This document shows positions 1-8,574 of a stretch of 49,554 bases of DNA, piece by piece. Made by a program: the position numbers and the translations under genes. Source of the DNA: Alphaproteobacteria bacterium (GTDB lineage: Bacteria > Pseudomonadota > Alphaproteobacteria > ATCC43930 > CGMCC-115725); NCBI GenBank assembly GCA_021325525.1, contig JAJPHB010000059.1, positions 1 to 49,554 on the forward strand. Reading direction: 5' to 3'. Numbering within the stretch: position 1 is the stretch's first letter; every line of letters starts with the position of its first letter. The notes beneath the pieces were generated by a model, which was not told where the DNA came from, did no database searches, and saw only the letters and a list, made by a program, of their open reading frames with translations.

Positions 1-2590
1 CCGTCGCCGAATAGCCCGAGGCCGTAACCGAGGAGACCGTCGCGACGCCGCCGGCGCCGCCCGACTGACCGCTGCCGCTGCCCTGGCCGCCATTGCCGCC
101 CGTCGCATAGGCGCGCGCCGTCGCCGTCTGATTGAGGGAGCTCGTCGTCGCCGCGGCCGTCGCATTCGCGGTGCCGCCGGCGCCGCCCGTCCCGCTGCCG
201 CTGGTGAGATAGCCACCATTGCCGCCCGTCGCATCCGCTCGCGCACTGACCGCATTCGCGCCCGTCAGGCTGATCGACGAGGTCGCGGCACCGCCGGCGA
301 GCCCCGCCGCCGTGCCGTGGCCGCTCGAGCCGCCATCGCCGATGGTCCGGCCATAGAGCGAGCTCGACTTGGTCGTGCCCGTATCGGTGAAGGTGAGGGT
401 CGAGCTCCCGGCGCCGCCCTGGCCGCCGGCGCCGCCGCCGCTGTAGCCGCCGTTGCCGCCGACCGCCGTCTGGAAGAGATTGAGATACCCGCCATTCGTC
501 GCGCCGCTCACCGCATTGCTGAGCGTGCTCGACGCACCGGCGCCGCCGAGGCCGCCATCGCTCCGGCCGCCATTTCCGCCGTTTTGCCGTGCATAGGCGC
601 GGGCCGAGAATCCGGTGGCGGTGGCCGTCGTGCCGCTGACCGCGCCGCCGGCGCCGCCCGACTTGCCGGTGCCGAGGCTCCGCCCGCCCGTGCCGCCCGT
701 CTCGTCCGAACGCGCGTAAGCGACGCCACTTGTGGCCGTGGTCGCCGTCGCCGTCGCATGAGAGCCCGTCGCCGCGCCACCAGCACCGGCATTGCCGCCA
801 CCCGCGCCGCTCGTGTAGTTGATGCCGCCGCTGCCGCCATTCGCGGTGGCTTGCGCCCTGACGCTGTCGCCCGCCGTTGTCGTGCTCGTCGCCGAGACGG
901 TCGCCGAGGCCGAACCGCCGGCGCCGCCGCTCGCGGCACCGCTGCCCCGGCCGCCATTGCCGCCCGTCGCGCTGCCCGTCGCGCTCACCGCATGCGCCCC
1001 GGTCAGAGTGATGGAGGAAGTCGCCGCGCCGCCCGTGCCGCCGGCGGAGCCGCCGGTCCCATAGCCGCCGGTTCCGCCGCCCGCCGTGCTGCCGCCGTTG
1101 AGCGTGCTCGCCTTGGTCGTGGCGCTGTCGGTGAAGGTCAGACTCGAACTGCCGGCGCCGCCGAGTCCGCCGCCTGTGCCCTGACCGCCGCTGCCGCCGT
1201 CGGAAAGCTGATAGAGATGGAGATAGCCGCCATTCGTCGCACCGCTCACGGCGTCGCTCAGCGTGCTGTTCGCGCCGTTGCCGCCGGCGGCGCCGCTCGC
1301 CCCGGTGCCGCCGTTGCCGCCATACTGCTTCACTCTGACGAGGACGTTCTGGCCGGTCGCGCTCGCCGTCGAATTGCTGGCGACGCCGCCGGCGCCGCCC
1401 GAATTCCCGGTGCCGGTGCCCTGCCCGCCATTGCCGCCGACCTGCTTCACATAGGCATAGGCTCTGCTGCCGGTCTGCGTCGCCGCGGTCGCCGTCGCGC
1501 TGGCACCCGTCGCGGCGCCGCCGGCGCCGCCGCTGCCATTGTTGAAGTTGCCACCGCCCGTGCCGCCGAGGGCATAGCTGAGGGCGTTGACGGTGTCGCT
1601 GCCGCTCGTCGTGCTGGTCGCGACCGAGCTCGCCGTCGCGTTGCCGCCGACTCCGCCGGTTCCTGTCCCGAAGGCCCGCCCACCATTGCCGCCGGTCGCG
1701 GTGGCCGAGAAGCTGCTGGTGGAGCCGATGGCGTGCGCGGCGCTGATGTTGAGGGAGGCGCTGGCATTGCCGCCGGCCGCGCCGTTCCCGGCGCCGCCGC
1801 TGCCGCCGCCAGTGCCGCCATACGCGGCGCTGCGGCCCTGCACCGCGCTCGCCTTCGTATCCGTGATGGTGAGGCTGGAGCTCGCGGTGCCGGCGATGCC
1901 GGCCGGGCCGCTGCTGCTGTAGCCGCCGGCGCCGCCTCTCGCCGTCTGCTCGAGGCGGAGCGTGCCGCCATTCGCGGTGCCGCTGACGGCGTTGGTCAGC
2001 GTGCTGTCGGCGCCCTTGCCGCCATTGGCGCCGCCATAGCCGGCGCCGCCCGATCCGCCGGTCTGCGTCGCATAGGCATAGGCCGAGGTGCCGCTCGCCG
2101 TGACGCCGGTGATGGTGGCGACGCCGCCGGCGCCGCCCGAATAGCCGGCGCCGAAGCCCTCGCCGCCATTGCCGCCGGTCGCGGTCGCCGTGGCGCGCGC
2201 GGCGCCCGAAGAGTTCGTCGTCGAGGCGCCGGCCGTCGCCGTGCCGCCATCGCCGCCATTGGCGCCTTTGCCGCCGGTGCCAGGCGTCCCGGCGTTGCCG
2301 CCAGTGCCGCCCGTCGCCGTCGCCGTGCTGCTTGTGCCCGACGCTGTCGTCGTGTTCGCCGTGGCGTTGCCGCCCTTGCCGCCGGCGCCCGCGTTGCCGC
2401 CGGGGCTGAAGCCGTTGCCGCCGTTGCCGCCGTTGCCGCCGGTCGCTTCGGCGCTGTTCGTCGTATCGGGGCTCGCCGTGTTGTTCGCGGTGGCATCGCC
2501 GCCGGGTCCGCCGGCCGTGCCGTTCGGCACGCCGCTCGTCCCGTTCGTTCCCGGTGTTCCCAAGGTGCCCGTAACAGGTACGTCGCTCAT
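1..2590 (-). CDS. Giant glycine-rich repeat protein, N-terminal part (runs off left edge)
   Basis: One minus-strand frame stays open from the ATG at 2590-2588 to the window edge, at least 863 codons. The start reads MSDVPVTGTLGTPGTNG. The second of two tandem ATGs is chosen because GGGAGGA sits 5 bases before it and only 2 before the first. The rest is low-complexity Gly/Ala/Thr/Ser/Asn, with blocks such as ATGGNGG, GGAGG and TASGTSAYAYA alternating with short hydrophobic stretches such as SSLTFTDT. Sub-blocks are roughly 40 residues and are nested in a 246-residue higher-order repeat. There are no Cys residues and almost no charge in the parts translated. Such composition is typical of secreted or surface beta-solenoid or PE-PGRS-like proteins. 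No signal peptide is visible at the N-terminus, so any export signal would have to be C-terminal (type I or autotransporter), outside this window. Function unknown. The sulfotransferase upstream is on the same strand. Confidence 0.8.
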   Translation of the reverse strand, partial: MSDVPVTGTLGTPGTNGTSGVPNGTAGGPGGDATANNTASPDTTNSAEATGGNGGNGGNGFSPGGNAGAGGKGGNATANTTTASGTSSTATATGGTGGNAGTPGTGGKGANGGDGGTATAGASTTNSSGAARATATATGGNGGEGFGAGYSGGAGGVATITGVTASGTSAYAYATQTGGSGGAGYGGANGGKGADSTLTNAVSGTANGGTLRLEQTARGGAGGYSSSGPAGIAGTASSSLTITDTKASAVQGRSAAYGGTGGGSGGAGNGAAGGNASASLNISAAHAIGSTSSFSATATGGNGGRAFGTGTGGVGGNATASSVATSTTSGSDTVNALSYALGGTGGGNFNNGSGGAGGAATGASATATAATQTGSRAYAYVKQVGGNGGQGTGTGNSGGAGGVASNSTASATGQNVLVRVKQYGGNGGTGASGAAGGNGANSTLSDAVSGATNGGYLHLYQLSDGGSGGQGTGGGLGGAGSSSLTFTDSATTKASTLNGGSTAGGGTGGYGTGGSAGGTGGAATSSITLTGAHAVSATGSATGGNGGRGSGAASGGAGGSASATVSATSTTTAGDSVRAQATANGGSGGINYTSGAGGGNAGAGGAATGSHATATATTATSGVAYARSDETGGTGGRSLGTGKSGGAGGAVSGTTATATGFSARAYARQNGGNGGRSDGGLGGAGASSTLSNAVSGATNGGYLNLFQTAVGGNGGYSGGGAGGQGGAGSSTLTFTDTGTTKSSSLYGRTIGDGGSSGHGTAAGLAGGAATSSISLTGANAVSARADATGGNGGYLTSGSGTGGAGGTANATAAATTSSLNQTATARAYATGGNGGQGSGSGQSGGAGGVATVSSVTASGYSAT
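493..1968 (-). repeat. Two consecutive 738-bp (246-codon) higher-order repeat units
   Basis: The landmark that translates as AVSGATNGG (plus-strand cattcg) occurs at 493, 1231 and 1969, spaced exactly 738 bases each time. Each copy is followed by the same succession: a Leu/Gln-containing segment (YLNLFQTA, YLHLYQLS, TLRLEQTA), a Gly block, then SSLTFTDT- or SSLTITDT-like. The units have diverged in sequence but not in length. The repeat continues to the right to near the gene start and to the left out of the window. Confidence 0.75.
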
Positions 2591-3032
2591 CATTTCCTCC
2601 CGGGACGGTCAGCGACCGGTGGTCTGGCGCGCACGACCATGCTGGCGCTCGCGCTTGCGCATGGCGCTCATGGGAGGACCAAGCAATTTTCGGGCCAATC
2701 GCCGCCGATGCCTGTGCGGCTGATCTTTTCTTAATTCATCCGCGCGGCGGCGCATCCCTCATTCGAGGGATTTGTAAAATCCGGCGACACCCGGGAGGCG
2801 GAGTCCCTGCCCCAAAAGCGGGGGCCGTCACCGGGAACGAACCGATTACTCCAGCGTTTTCAGCTCTTTGCGCCTAGCGGCGGCAATGACGGGATCTGTA
2901 AGCGGCGGCGGCTGCCGCATTTGCGGTACGGTTTGAAAATCACACGCGAATTCAGTGCCTTACCGGCAATCACCGCAAATGGCATGCTTAATTTTCTGTA
3001 AATTTTCCCGACAGGTGCGATGCGGCGGGCCG
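2591..3032. promoter_or_regulatory. Leader and promoter region of the glycine-rich gene
   Basis: These 442 bases hold no convincing gene. Read on the minus strand they form the presumed leader of the glycine-rich gene. Visible structures are a 7-bp perfect hairpin with a 4-base loop at 2754-2771, a GC-rich hairpin around 2809-2826 (GCCCC/GGGGC arms), and a 10-bp perfect inverted repeat at 2918-2927 and 2972-2981. The segment 2925-3010 is clearly richer in A and T than its surroundings and is the likely promoter zone. No known riboswitch class was recognised. A 7-bp GC stem at 3027-3047 spans the sulfotransferase stop codon but has no T-run. Confidence 0.4.
2918..2981. repeat. 10-bp perfect inverted repeat, arms 44 bp apart
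   Basis: CATTTGCGGT at 2918-2927 is the exact reverse complement of ACCGCAAATG at 2972-2981. The centres are 54 bp apart, close to five helical turns, and the intervening DNA is AT-rich. The arrangement suits two half-operators for a regulator of the glycine-rich gene, but no regulator is identified. Confidence 0.35.
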
Positions 3033-3866
3033 CTACCGCGGCGGCCCGGCGAGGATGATCCGGACATTGCGGATATTGGCGTCCGGATTGGTCCAGAAGG
3101 CATCGCCCTCGAAGCGGCGGAAGAGCTCCGGCGGGAGGATCGTCGGCCGCTCGACGAACTCGACCTTGCGCCGCACCGTGTGGAGGCCGGGCGAGCCGAG
3201 GGCGAGATCGAACTCGTCGGCGCTGTATTCGACATGGTCGAAATCGTGGGCGAAGGGCCGCTCGCCGAGGAAATCGTAGATATAGCCCATCGTCTCCTGC
3301 GGGTGGCGCGTCAGCGCCTCGTAATCGACGAGAATGAGGCGGTCGGCATGCTCGCCGAAGAACGCTTCGCGCAGCGCATCGAGGGCGAACCCCACCATGC
3401 CGTCATTGACGGCGAGGCGGTTGACGCGGGTATAGACGGTGCCGCCGGCATCGAAGCCGAAGATGCCCGAGAGCTCGAAGGCGTTGCGGCGGACGAGGCG
3501 CTCGATGCTGTCCATGATCCAGGAGACGCTGCGCACGCAGCAGATCATTTTGGCCGCCGGGAAATGCTGGACGAGAGCCGGCAGCTTCGTGCACCAGATG
3601 CGGTTGGTGTCGAAGACCACCTTCTCGGCGCCGATCGCGTAATAGTAGTTGCGGAAGACGCCGCAGAGGAGCTCGCGCTTCTGCCCCTCGTCGATGAAGA
3701 CCGCGGCCTCGTTCTTGCGGCTGACGGCACCCAGCATGGCGAGATAGATGGCGCCGACGGGGCTCGTCATCATCGCGTGGAAGCGGGGATTCTGCCGCAA
3801 GATCGCGGAAAGCAGGGTCGATCCCGACCGCGGCAGGCCCGAGATGAAATGGATTCCGTTCTGCAT
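3033..3866 (-). CDS. Sulfotransferase family protein
   Basis: A 277-residue protein that begins almost directly with the PAPS 5'-phosphosulfate-binding loop: SGLPRSGSTLLSA at residues 9-21, following a short beta strand (GIHFI). A second conserved region, MICCVRSVSWIMDSIERLVRRN, matches the 3'-phosphate-binding part of the family. Members transfer sulfate from PAPS to carbohydrate, lipid or tyrosine acceptors; the acceptor cannot be inferred here. There is no signal peptide, so it is probably cytoplasmic. It lies upstream of the glycine-rich gene on the same strand with a 442-base gap, so co-transcription is uncertain. The start ATG at 3866 is kept because the P-loop is so close to it. Confidence 0.85.
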   Translation of the reverse strand: MQNGIHFISGLPRSGSTLLSAILRQNPRFHAMMTSPVGAIYLAMLGAVSRKNEAAVFIDEGQKRELLCGVFRNYYYAIGAEKVVFDTNRIWCTKLPALVQHFPAAKMICCVRSVSWIMDSIERLVRRNAFELSGIFGFDAGGTVYTRVNRLAVNDGMVGFALDALREAFFGEHADRLILVDYEALTRHPQETMGYIYDFLGERPFAHDFDHVEYSADEFDLALGSPGLHTVRRKVEFVERPTILPPELFRRFEGDAFWTNPDANIRNVRIILAGPPR

Positions 3867-4180
3867 CGAATGTGCTCCGTTCGCCGCAAGGCGAGCCTCG
3901 GCGTCTCACCCTATTTCTTGGCCGATACTAGCGAATTCTTTACCAGTGTCCAACCGGCGTCGCCGGGCAATCGCGCAGCTGCAATGGGCGCAGAATTGCC
4001 GTAGCACCCTCGCCGGAAGTTCCTGCGACCTCCTCGATCCGCATCGAGCGACAGGCGACTGCCGTTTCGCGCTCCACCCCGGCGCGTTGTGGCAGGATGG
4101 TCAGCCGCCCCTCATTCGGCCTATACTGCCGCGATCCGAAGACTCAAAAAAACGCATTCACAACGAGGAGGAGACTTAAG
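3867..4180. promoter_or_regulatory. Divergent intergenic region with ABC-operon promoter and RBS
   Basis: A 314-base gap between the divergent sulfotransferase and importer genes. TATACT at 4122-4127 is a good -10 candidate for the importer operon, but no matching -35 is clear. AGGAGGAGA at 4166-4174 is a strong Shine-Dalgarno sequence that fixes the start of the binding-protein gene at 4181 rather than at the upstream in-frame ATG at 4097. No other gene was seen in this stretch. Confidence 0.45.
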
Positions 4181-5779
4181 ATGCTGACGCGTCGTACGCT
4201 ACTCGCCAGCGGCGCAGCCGCCGCCATGGCCCCGCTCGTCGGCAGCAAAGCCATCGCCGAGACATCCGACAAGGACGTCGTCGTCATGGCGAAGCAGATC
4301 GACGACATCATCTCCTTCGATCCTGCCCAATCCTACGAGTTTTCGGATACCGAGGTCGACGCCAACGTCTATCGCAAGCTCGTCTCGCCCGACCTCAAGA
4401 ACCTGAGCAAGATCGGCCCCGATCTCGCAACGAACTGGGAGGTCTCGGCCGACGGCAAGACCTTCACCTTTCATCTGACGCAGGATGCGCGGTTCGCCTC
4501 GGGCAAGCCGATGACGGCGGCGGATGCCGAGTTCTCGCTGCACCGCGTCGTCACCCTCAACCTCACGCCCGGCTTCATCCTGACGCAATTCGGCTTCACC
4601 AAGGACAATGTGGCGAAGCTCATACGCGCCACCGACCCGCACACTCTCGTCATGGAGCTGCCGAAGCCGGCCGCGACCAGCTTCGTGCTCTACTGCCTTT
4701 CGGCGAATGTCGGCAGCATCGTCGAGAAGGAGACGGTGCTCGCCCATCAGGAGAAGGACGATCTCGGCAACCACTGGCTCACCAGCCATTCGGCCGGGAA
4801 CGGCCCCTACCAGCTCACCTCCTGGTCGGCCGACGATCACGTCATCATCGACGTCAATCCGCATTCCGGCATCCCGGTCGCGACGAAGCGCATCTTCATC
4901 CGCCACGTCAAGGATCCGGCGGGGCAGGTGCTGGCGCTGAAGCATGGCGATGCCGACATCGCCCGCGACCTGACGACGGACCTGCTCAAATCGATCGCCG
5001 GCGACCCCAATCTCTACAAGATCATCACTCCGGCGACGGACCAGATGTACCTCGCGGGCAACGAGGGTTACGCGCCCTTTGCCAAGCAGGAGGTGCGCCA
5101 GGCCATCAAATGGGCGATCGACTACGAGGGCATTCAGAAGAACATCGCGCCCGACGGCTACATCGTGAACCAGGCCTTCGAGCCCAGCATGATCCTCGGC
5201 GCGCTCACCACCAACCCCTTCCACAAGGACACGGACAAGGCGAAGGCGCTGCTGGCGAAGGCGGGATTCCCCGACGGCTTCACCGCGACGCTCGACCATA
5301 TCTCGGACCGGCCCTATTCCGACATCGCGCAGGCGCTGCAGGCTGATCTCGGCGCCGCCGGCATCAAGGTCTCGCTGCTCCCCGGCACGCAGAAGCAGGT
5401 CTTCACCAAGATGCGGGCGCGCCAGCACCAGCTCATCCTGTCGCATTGGTATCCGGACTATTTCGATCCCAACTCCAACGCCCAGGGCTTCTGTGCCAAC
5501 CCGGACGATTCCGACAACAGCCCGCTGAAGATCATCGCCTGGCGCAATCATTTCCAGAACAAGCAGCTCACCGCCGAGGTCGAGGAGGCGGCGGCCGAGC
5601 TCGATACGGCCAAGCGCGTCGCGCTCTACGAGAACATGCAGCGCCAGTTCTGGGAGGATGCGCCGATCGCGTTCATGCTGCAGCAGAACGCGATCGCGGT
5701 GGCGCGCAAGAGCGTCACCGGCTTCCTGCTCGGCCCGCAGTCGGACTTCACCCGCTACGGTGCCATCAAGAAGACATGA
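4181..5779 (+). CDS. ABC importer substrate-binding protein, SBP_bac_5 (peptide/nickel) family
   Basis: A 532-residue periplasmic binding protein of the DppA/OppA family, the expected length. It starts MLTRRTLLASGAAAAMAPLV, a twin-arginine-like signal with probable cleavage after AIAE. Family landmarks follow: DPAQSYEFSDTEV, LATNWEVSADGKTFTFHL, AGNGPYQLTSW, and the C-terminal region LILSHWYPDYFDPNSNAQ. It would capture a di- or oligopeptide or another small solute and deliver it to the two permeases just downstream. The permease ATG overlaps this stop codon (ATGA), so the genes are translationally coupled. This family also binds oligosaccharides, opines and nickel, so the substrate is open. 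The start is set by a strong RBS. Confidence 0.9.
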   Translation: MLTRRTLLASGAAAAMAPLVGSKAIAETSDKDVVVMAKQIDDIISFDPAQSYEFSDTEVDANVYRKLVSPDLKNLSKIGPDLATNWEVSADGKTFTFHLTQDARFASGKPMTAADAEFSLHRVVTLNLTPGFILTQFGFTKDNVAKLIRATDPHTLVMELPKPAATSFVLYCLSANVGSIVEKETVLAHQEKDDLGNHWLTSHSAGNGPYQLTSWSADDHVIIDVNPHSGIPVATKRIFIRHVKDPAGQVLALKHGDADIARDLTTDLLKSIAGDPNLYKIITPATDQMYLAGNEGYAPFAKQEVRQAIKWAIDYEGIQKNIAPDGYIVNQAFEPSMILGALTTNPFHKDTDKAKALLAKAGFPDGFTATLDHISDRPYSDIAQALQADLGAAGIKVSLLPGTQKQVFTKMRARQHQLILSHWYPDYFDPNSNAQGFCANPDDSDNSPLKIIAWRNHFQNKQLTAEVEEAAAELDTAKRVALYENMQRQFWEDAPIAFMLQQNAIAVARKSVTGFLLGPQSDFTRYGAIKKT

Positions 5780-6804
5780 ACGGTCGGCGCGATGCTGGGC
5801 GGCTGCGCGTCCTGTCGACGAGCGCCGCCAGCATATCGATCACGCTCTTCGGGCTGATTCTCGTCACCTTCCTCATCGGTCGGGTCATGCCGATCGATCC
5901 GGTAGTGGCGGTCGCCGGCGACCACGCCCCGCCCGACGTGGTGGCGCGTATTCGCTCCGAGCTCGGGCTCGACCGGCCGCTGGCGGTGCAGTTCCTCATC
6001 TATCTGCGCCACCTCGCGGTCGGCGATCTCGGCCGGTCGGTGATGACGAGCCACGCCGTCACCGCCGACATTCTCCAGTACTTTCCGCCGACTTTCGAGC
6101 TCGCCACCTCGGCCATCATTCTCGCGGTGCTCGTCGGCGTCCCCGCCGGCGTGCTGGCGGCGTCCCGCCCGGGCTCGCGCTTCGATCATCTCGTTCGCGC
6201 GGTCAGCCTCGCCGGGCAGTCGGTCCCGGTCTTCGTGCTGGGATTGCTCTTCCTCTTGATCCTCTATGTGAAGCTCGGCTGGCTGCCGGGCTCCGGGCAA
6301 GTCGGCATCACCTATGAAGGCGTCGTGCCGCCGATCACGCGCATGCTGGTGGTGGACGCGGCGCTCACCGGGCATTGGGGCGCGTTCTGGAGCGCGCTGT
6401 CGCACCTCGTCCAGCCGGCGCTCGTGCTCGCGCTCTTCAGCCTCGCCTATATCACCCGCATGACGCGCGCCTTCATGTTCGAGGCGCTGGGCTCCGAATA
6501 CGTCATCACCGCCCGCGCCAAGGGCGTCCCCGAATGGCTGGTTCTCTGGCGCCACGCCTTCGGCAACGTCTCGGTCGGCCTCGTCACGGTCATCGCCCTC
6601 GCCTATGCGAGCCTCCTCGAAGGCGCCGTGCTCACCGAGACGGTGTTCAGCTGGCCGGGGCTCGGCCTCTATCTCACGACGTCTCTCCTCAACGCCGACA
6701 TGAATGCCGTGCTCGGCGCGACGATGGTGATCGGCTGCATCTATATCGGCCTCAACCTGCTCGCCGATTTCGCCTATCGGCTGCTCGATCCGCGCGTGCG
6801 ATGA
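5776..6804 (+). CDS. ABC importer permease, DppB-like
   Basis: A 342-residue inner-membrane permease. The ATG at 5776 overlaps the stop of the binding-protein gene. The N-terminus carries a first membrane helix (SISITLFGLILVTFLIGRVMP), then the conserved DppB periplasmic segment with RSELGLDRPLAVQFLIYL and GDLGRSV. The binding-protein-dependent transport domain follows, and the EAA loop reads EALGSEYVITARAKGVPE. Length and order fit the first permease of a peptide/nickel importer. It should pair with the next gene to form the channel. Confidence 0.9.
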   Translation: MNGRRDAGRLRVLSTSAASISITLFGLILVTFLIGRVMPIDPVVAVAGDHAPPDVVARIRSELGLDRPLAVQFLIYLRHLAVGDLGRSVMTSHAVTADILQYFPPTFELATSAIILAVLVGVPAGVLAASRPGSRFDHLVRAVSLAGQSVPVFVLGLLFLLILYVKLGWLPGSGQVGITYEGVVPPITRMLVVDAALTGHWGAFWSALSHLVQPALVLALFSLAYITRMTRAFMFEALGSEYVITARAKGVPEWLVLWRHAFGNVSVGLVTVIALAYASLLEGAVLTETVFSWPGLGLYLTTSLLNADMNAVLGATMVIGCIYIGLNLLADFAYRLLDPRVR

Positions 6805-7736
6805 GCGACGGGGCGAAGCCGCTCGCCGGAGCGAGAGCGCGGCTGTCCTGGCACGAATGGCTGCTGGACGAGGAGCCGAGCTCGCGGCGCCAGACCGTAT
6901 GGGGCGAATTCTACCGCAAGTGCCGGCGGTTCGCGGCGAACCGCCTCGCGATGGGCGGGCTGATCGCGGTCCTCTTGCTCGTCGTGCTCTCCCTGCTGGC
7001 GCCGGTCCTGGCGCCCTATGATCCGCATGCCCAGGCCCTGGCGAGCCGGCTTGCCCCGCCCTCGGCAGCGCACTGGCTCGGCACCGACGAGCTCGGCCGC
7101 GATCTGCTTTCGCGCCTTCTCTATGGCGGCCGCATCACCCTCGGCATGGTCGTCGCCGTCGTCGTGCTGGTGGCGCCGTTCGGGCTCCTCGTCGGCTGCG
7201 TCGCCGGCTACCTCGGCGGCTTGACCGACCGCATCCTGATGCGCCTCACCGACATTTTCCTCGCCTTTCCGCGGCTCATCCTGGCCCTCGCCTTCGTTGC
7301 CGCCCTGAAGCCCGGCATCGGCAGCGCCGTGATCGCGATCGCGCTCACCTCCTGGCCGCCCTATGCGCGGCTCGCGCGCGCCGATACGCTCACCATCCGC
7401 GATGCCGATTTCATCGCCGCGGTCCGCCTCGCGGGAGCCAGCGCCGGCCGCATCATCCTTCGCCACATCGTTCCGCTCGCTCTCTCCAGCGTCATCGTGC
7501 GCGTCAGCCTCGACATGGCCGGCATCATCATCACTGCGGCCGGGCTCGGATTCCTCGGCATGGGCGCGCAGCCGCCCGCCAGCGAATGGGGCACGATGAT
7601 CGCGACCTCGCGCGACTACATTCTCGAGCAGTGGTGGGTGCCAGCCGCCCCTGGCATCGCCATTTTCGTCGCCGCCTTCGCCTTCAACCTCCTGGGAGAC
7701 GGGCTGCGCGACGTGCTCGATCCGAAAGCGCGCTGA
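6801..7736 (+). CDS. ABC importer permease, DppC-like
   Basis: A 311-residue second permease whose ATG overlaps the previous stop (6801-6804). It has the N-terminal region found before helix 1 of DppC proteins, and the sequence LGTDELGRDLLSRLLYGGRITL (residues about 93-114) is a hallmark of the DppC/OppC subfamily. The EAA loop reads DADFIAAVRLAGASAGRIILRH. Six helices are expected. It works with the DppB-like partner and the two ATPases that follow. Confidence 0.9.
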   Translation: MSDGAKPLAGARARLSWHEWLLDEEPSSRRQTVWGEFYRKCRRFAANRLAMGGLIAVLLLVVLSLLAPVLAPYDPHAQALASRLAPPSAAHWLGTDELGRDLLSRLLYGGRITLGMVVAVVVLVAPFGLLVGCVAGYLGGLTDRILMRLTDIFLAFPRLILALAFVAALKPGIGSAVIAIALTSWPPYARLARADTLTIRDADFIAAVRLAGASAGRIILRHIVPLALSSVIVRVSLDMAGIIITAAGLGFLGMGAQPPASEWGTMIATSRDYILEQWWVPAAPGIAIFVAAFAFNLLGDGLRDVLDPKAR

Positions 7737-7740
7737 AGAG

Positions 7741-8574
7741 ATGCAGCTCGAAATCGAGGATCTCCATATCGGATTTCCGGGGCCGAGAGGCTTCGCGCCG
7801 GCGGTGCGCGGCGTCAGCTTCGCCATGGGTGCGGAGAAGCTCGGCATCGTCGGGGAATCGGGGTCGGGCAAATCGCTCACCGCGCGCGCGATCCTTCGCC
7901 TGACGCCGCCCAACGCCGTGCTGCGCGCGAAACGGCTCCGTTTCGACGATATCGACGTGCTCTCCGCCTCGCCGCGCGCTCTCGGCGCCATCCGCGGGCG
8001 CCGCGCCGGACTCATCCTGCAAGACCCGAAATTCGCGCTCAACCCGGTGATGACGGCGGGCGAGCAGGTCGCGGAGCCGCTCCGCCTCCATAAGGGCTTG
8101 TCGAGGCGGGCGGCGCGCGCCGCCGCCGTCGAGATGCTGGCGCAGGTGCGCATCAACGATCCGGCGGCCGTCGCCCATCGCTATCCGCACGAGCTGTCGG
8201 GCGGCATGGGCCAGCGCGTCATGATCGCGATGATGCTGGCCGGCGACCCGGAGCTGCTCATCGCCGACGAGGCGACGAGCGCGCTCGATGCGACGGTGCA
8301 GGCCGAGATCCTGCGCCTCATCGAGGATCTGGTGTCGCGGCGCGGCATGGGGCTCATTCTGATCAGCCACGACCTGCCGCTCGTCTCGCATTTCTGCGAC
8401 CGCGTGCTGGTGATGTATGCGGGGCGCGTCGTCGAGGCGGTGCCGGCAGCCGAGCTCCGGAAGAGCCGCCATCCCTATACGCAGGGCCTGCTTCTCTGCC
8501 CGCCGAGCCTCATGCGGCCGCGGGCGCGGCTGCCGGTCCTCGCGCGGCAGCCCGACTGGGCAGAGGTGGCATGA
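7741..8574 (+). CDS. ABC importer ATP-binding protein, DppD-like
   Basis: A 277-residue ATPase starting 4 bases after the permease stop. Walker A is GESGSGKS near residue 39. A Q-loop (ILQDPKFALNP), the signature LSGGMGQR, Walker B (ELLIADEATSALD) and the switch His (ISHD) are all present. The protein ends soon after HPYTQGLLLC, so the C-terminal oligopeptide-transporter extension of DppD is shortened and lacks the usual cysteine-rich iron-sulfur-like motif. It energises import together with the following ATPase. Confidence 0.9.
   Translation: MQLEIEDLHIGFPGPRGFAPAVRGVSFAMGAEKLGIVGESGSGKSLTARAILRLTPPNAVLRAKRLRFDDIDVLSASPRALGAIRGRRAGLILQDPKFALNPVMTAGEQVAEPLRLHKGLSRRAARAAAVEMLAQVRINDPAAVAHRYPHELSGGMGQRVMIAMMLAGDPELLIADEATSALDATVQAEILRLIEDLVSRRGMGLILISHDLPLVSHFCDRVLVMYAGRVVEAVPAAELRKSRHPYTQGLLLCPPSLMRPRARLPVLARQPDWAEVA

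Noticed and set aside
2680-2697. An operator-like AAGCAATTTTCGGG upstream of the glycine-rich gene
   Set aside because: Only about 9 of 14 positions match site C and there is no dyad symmetry; likely chance.
317-2734. An 805-codon plus-strand reading frame opposite the glycine-rich gene
   Set aside because: Its Arg/Ala-rich translation is the mirror of GGC/GCC-rich repeats on the other strand. The minus frame has a start with RBS and a coherent repeat structure.
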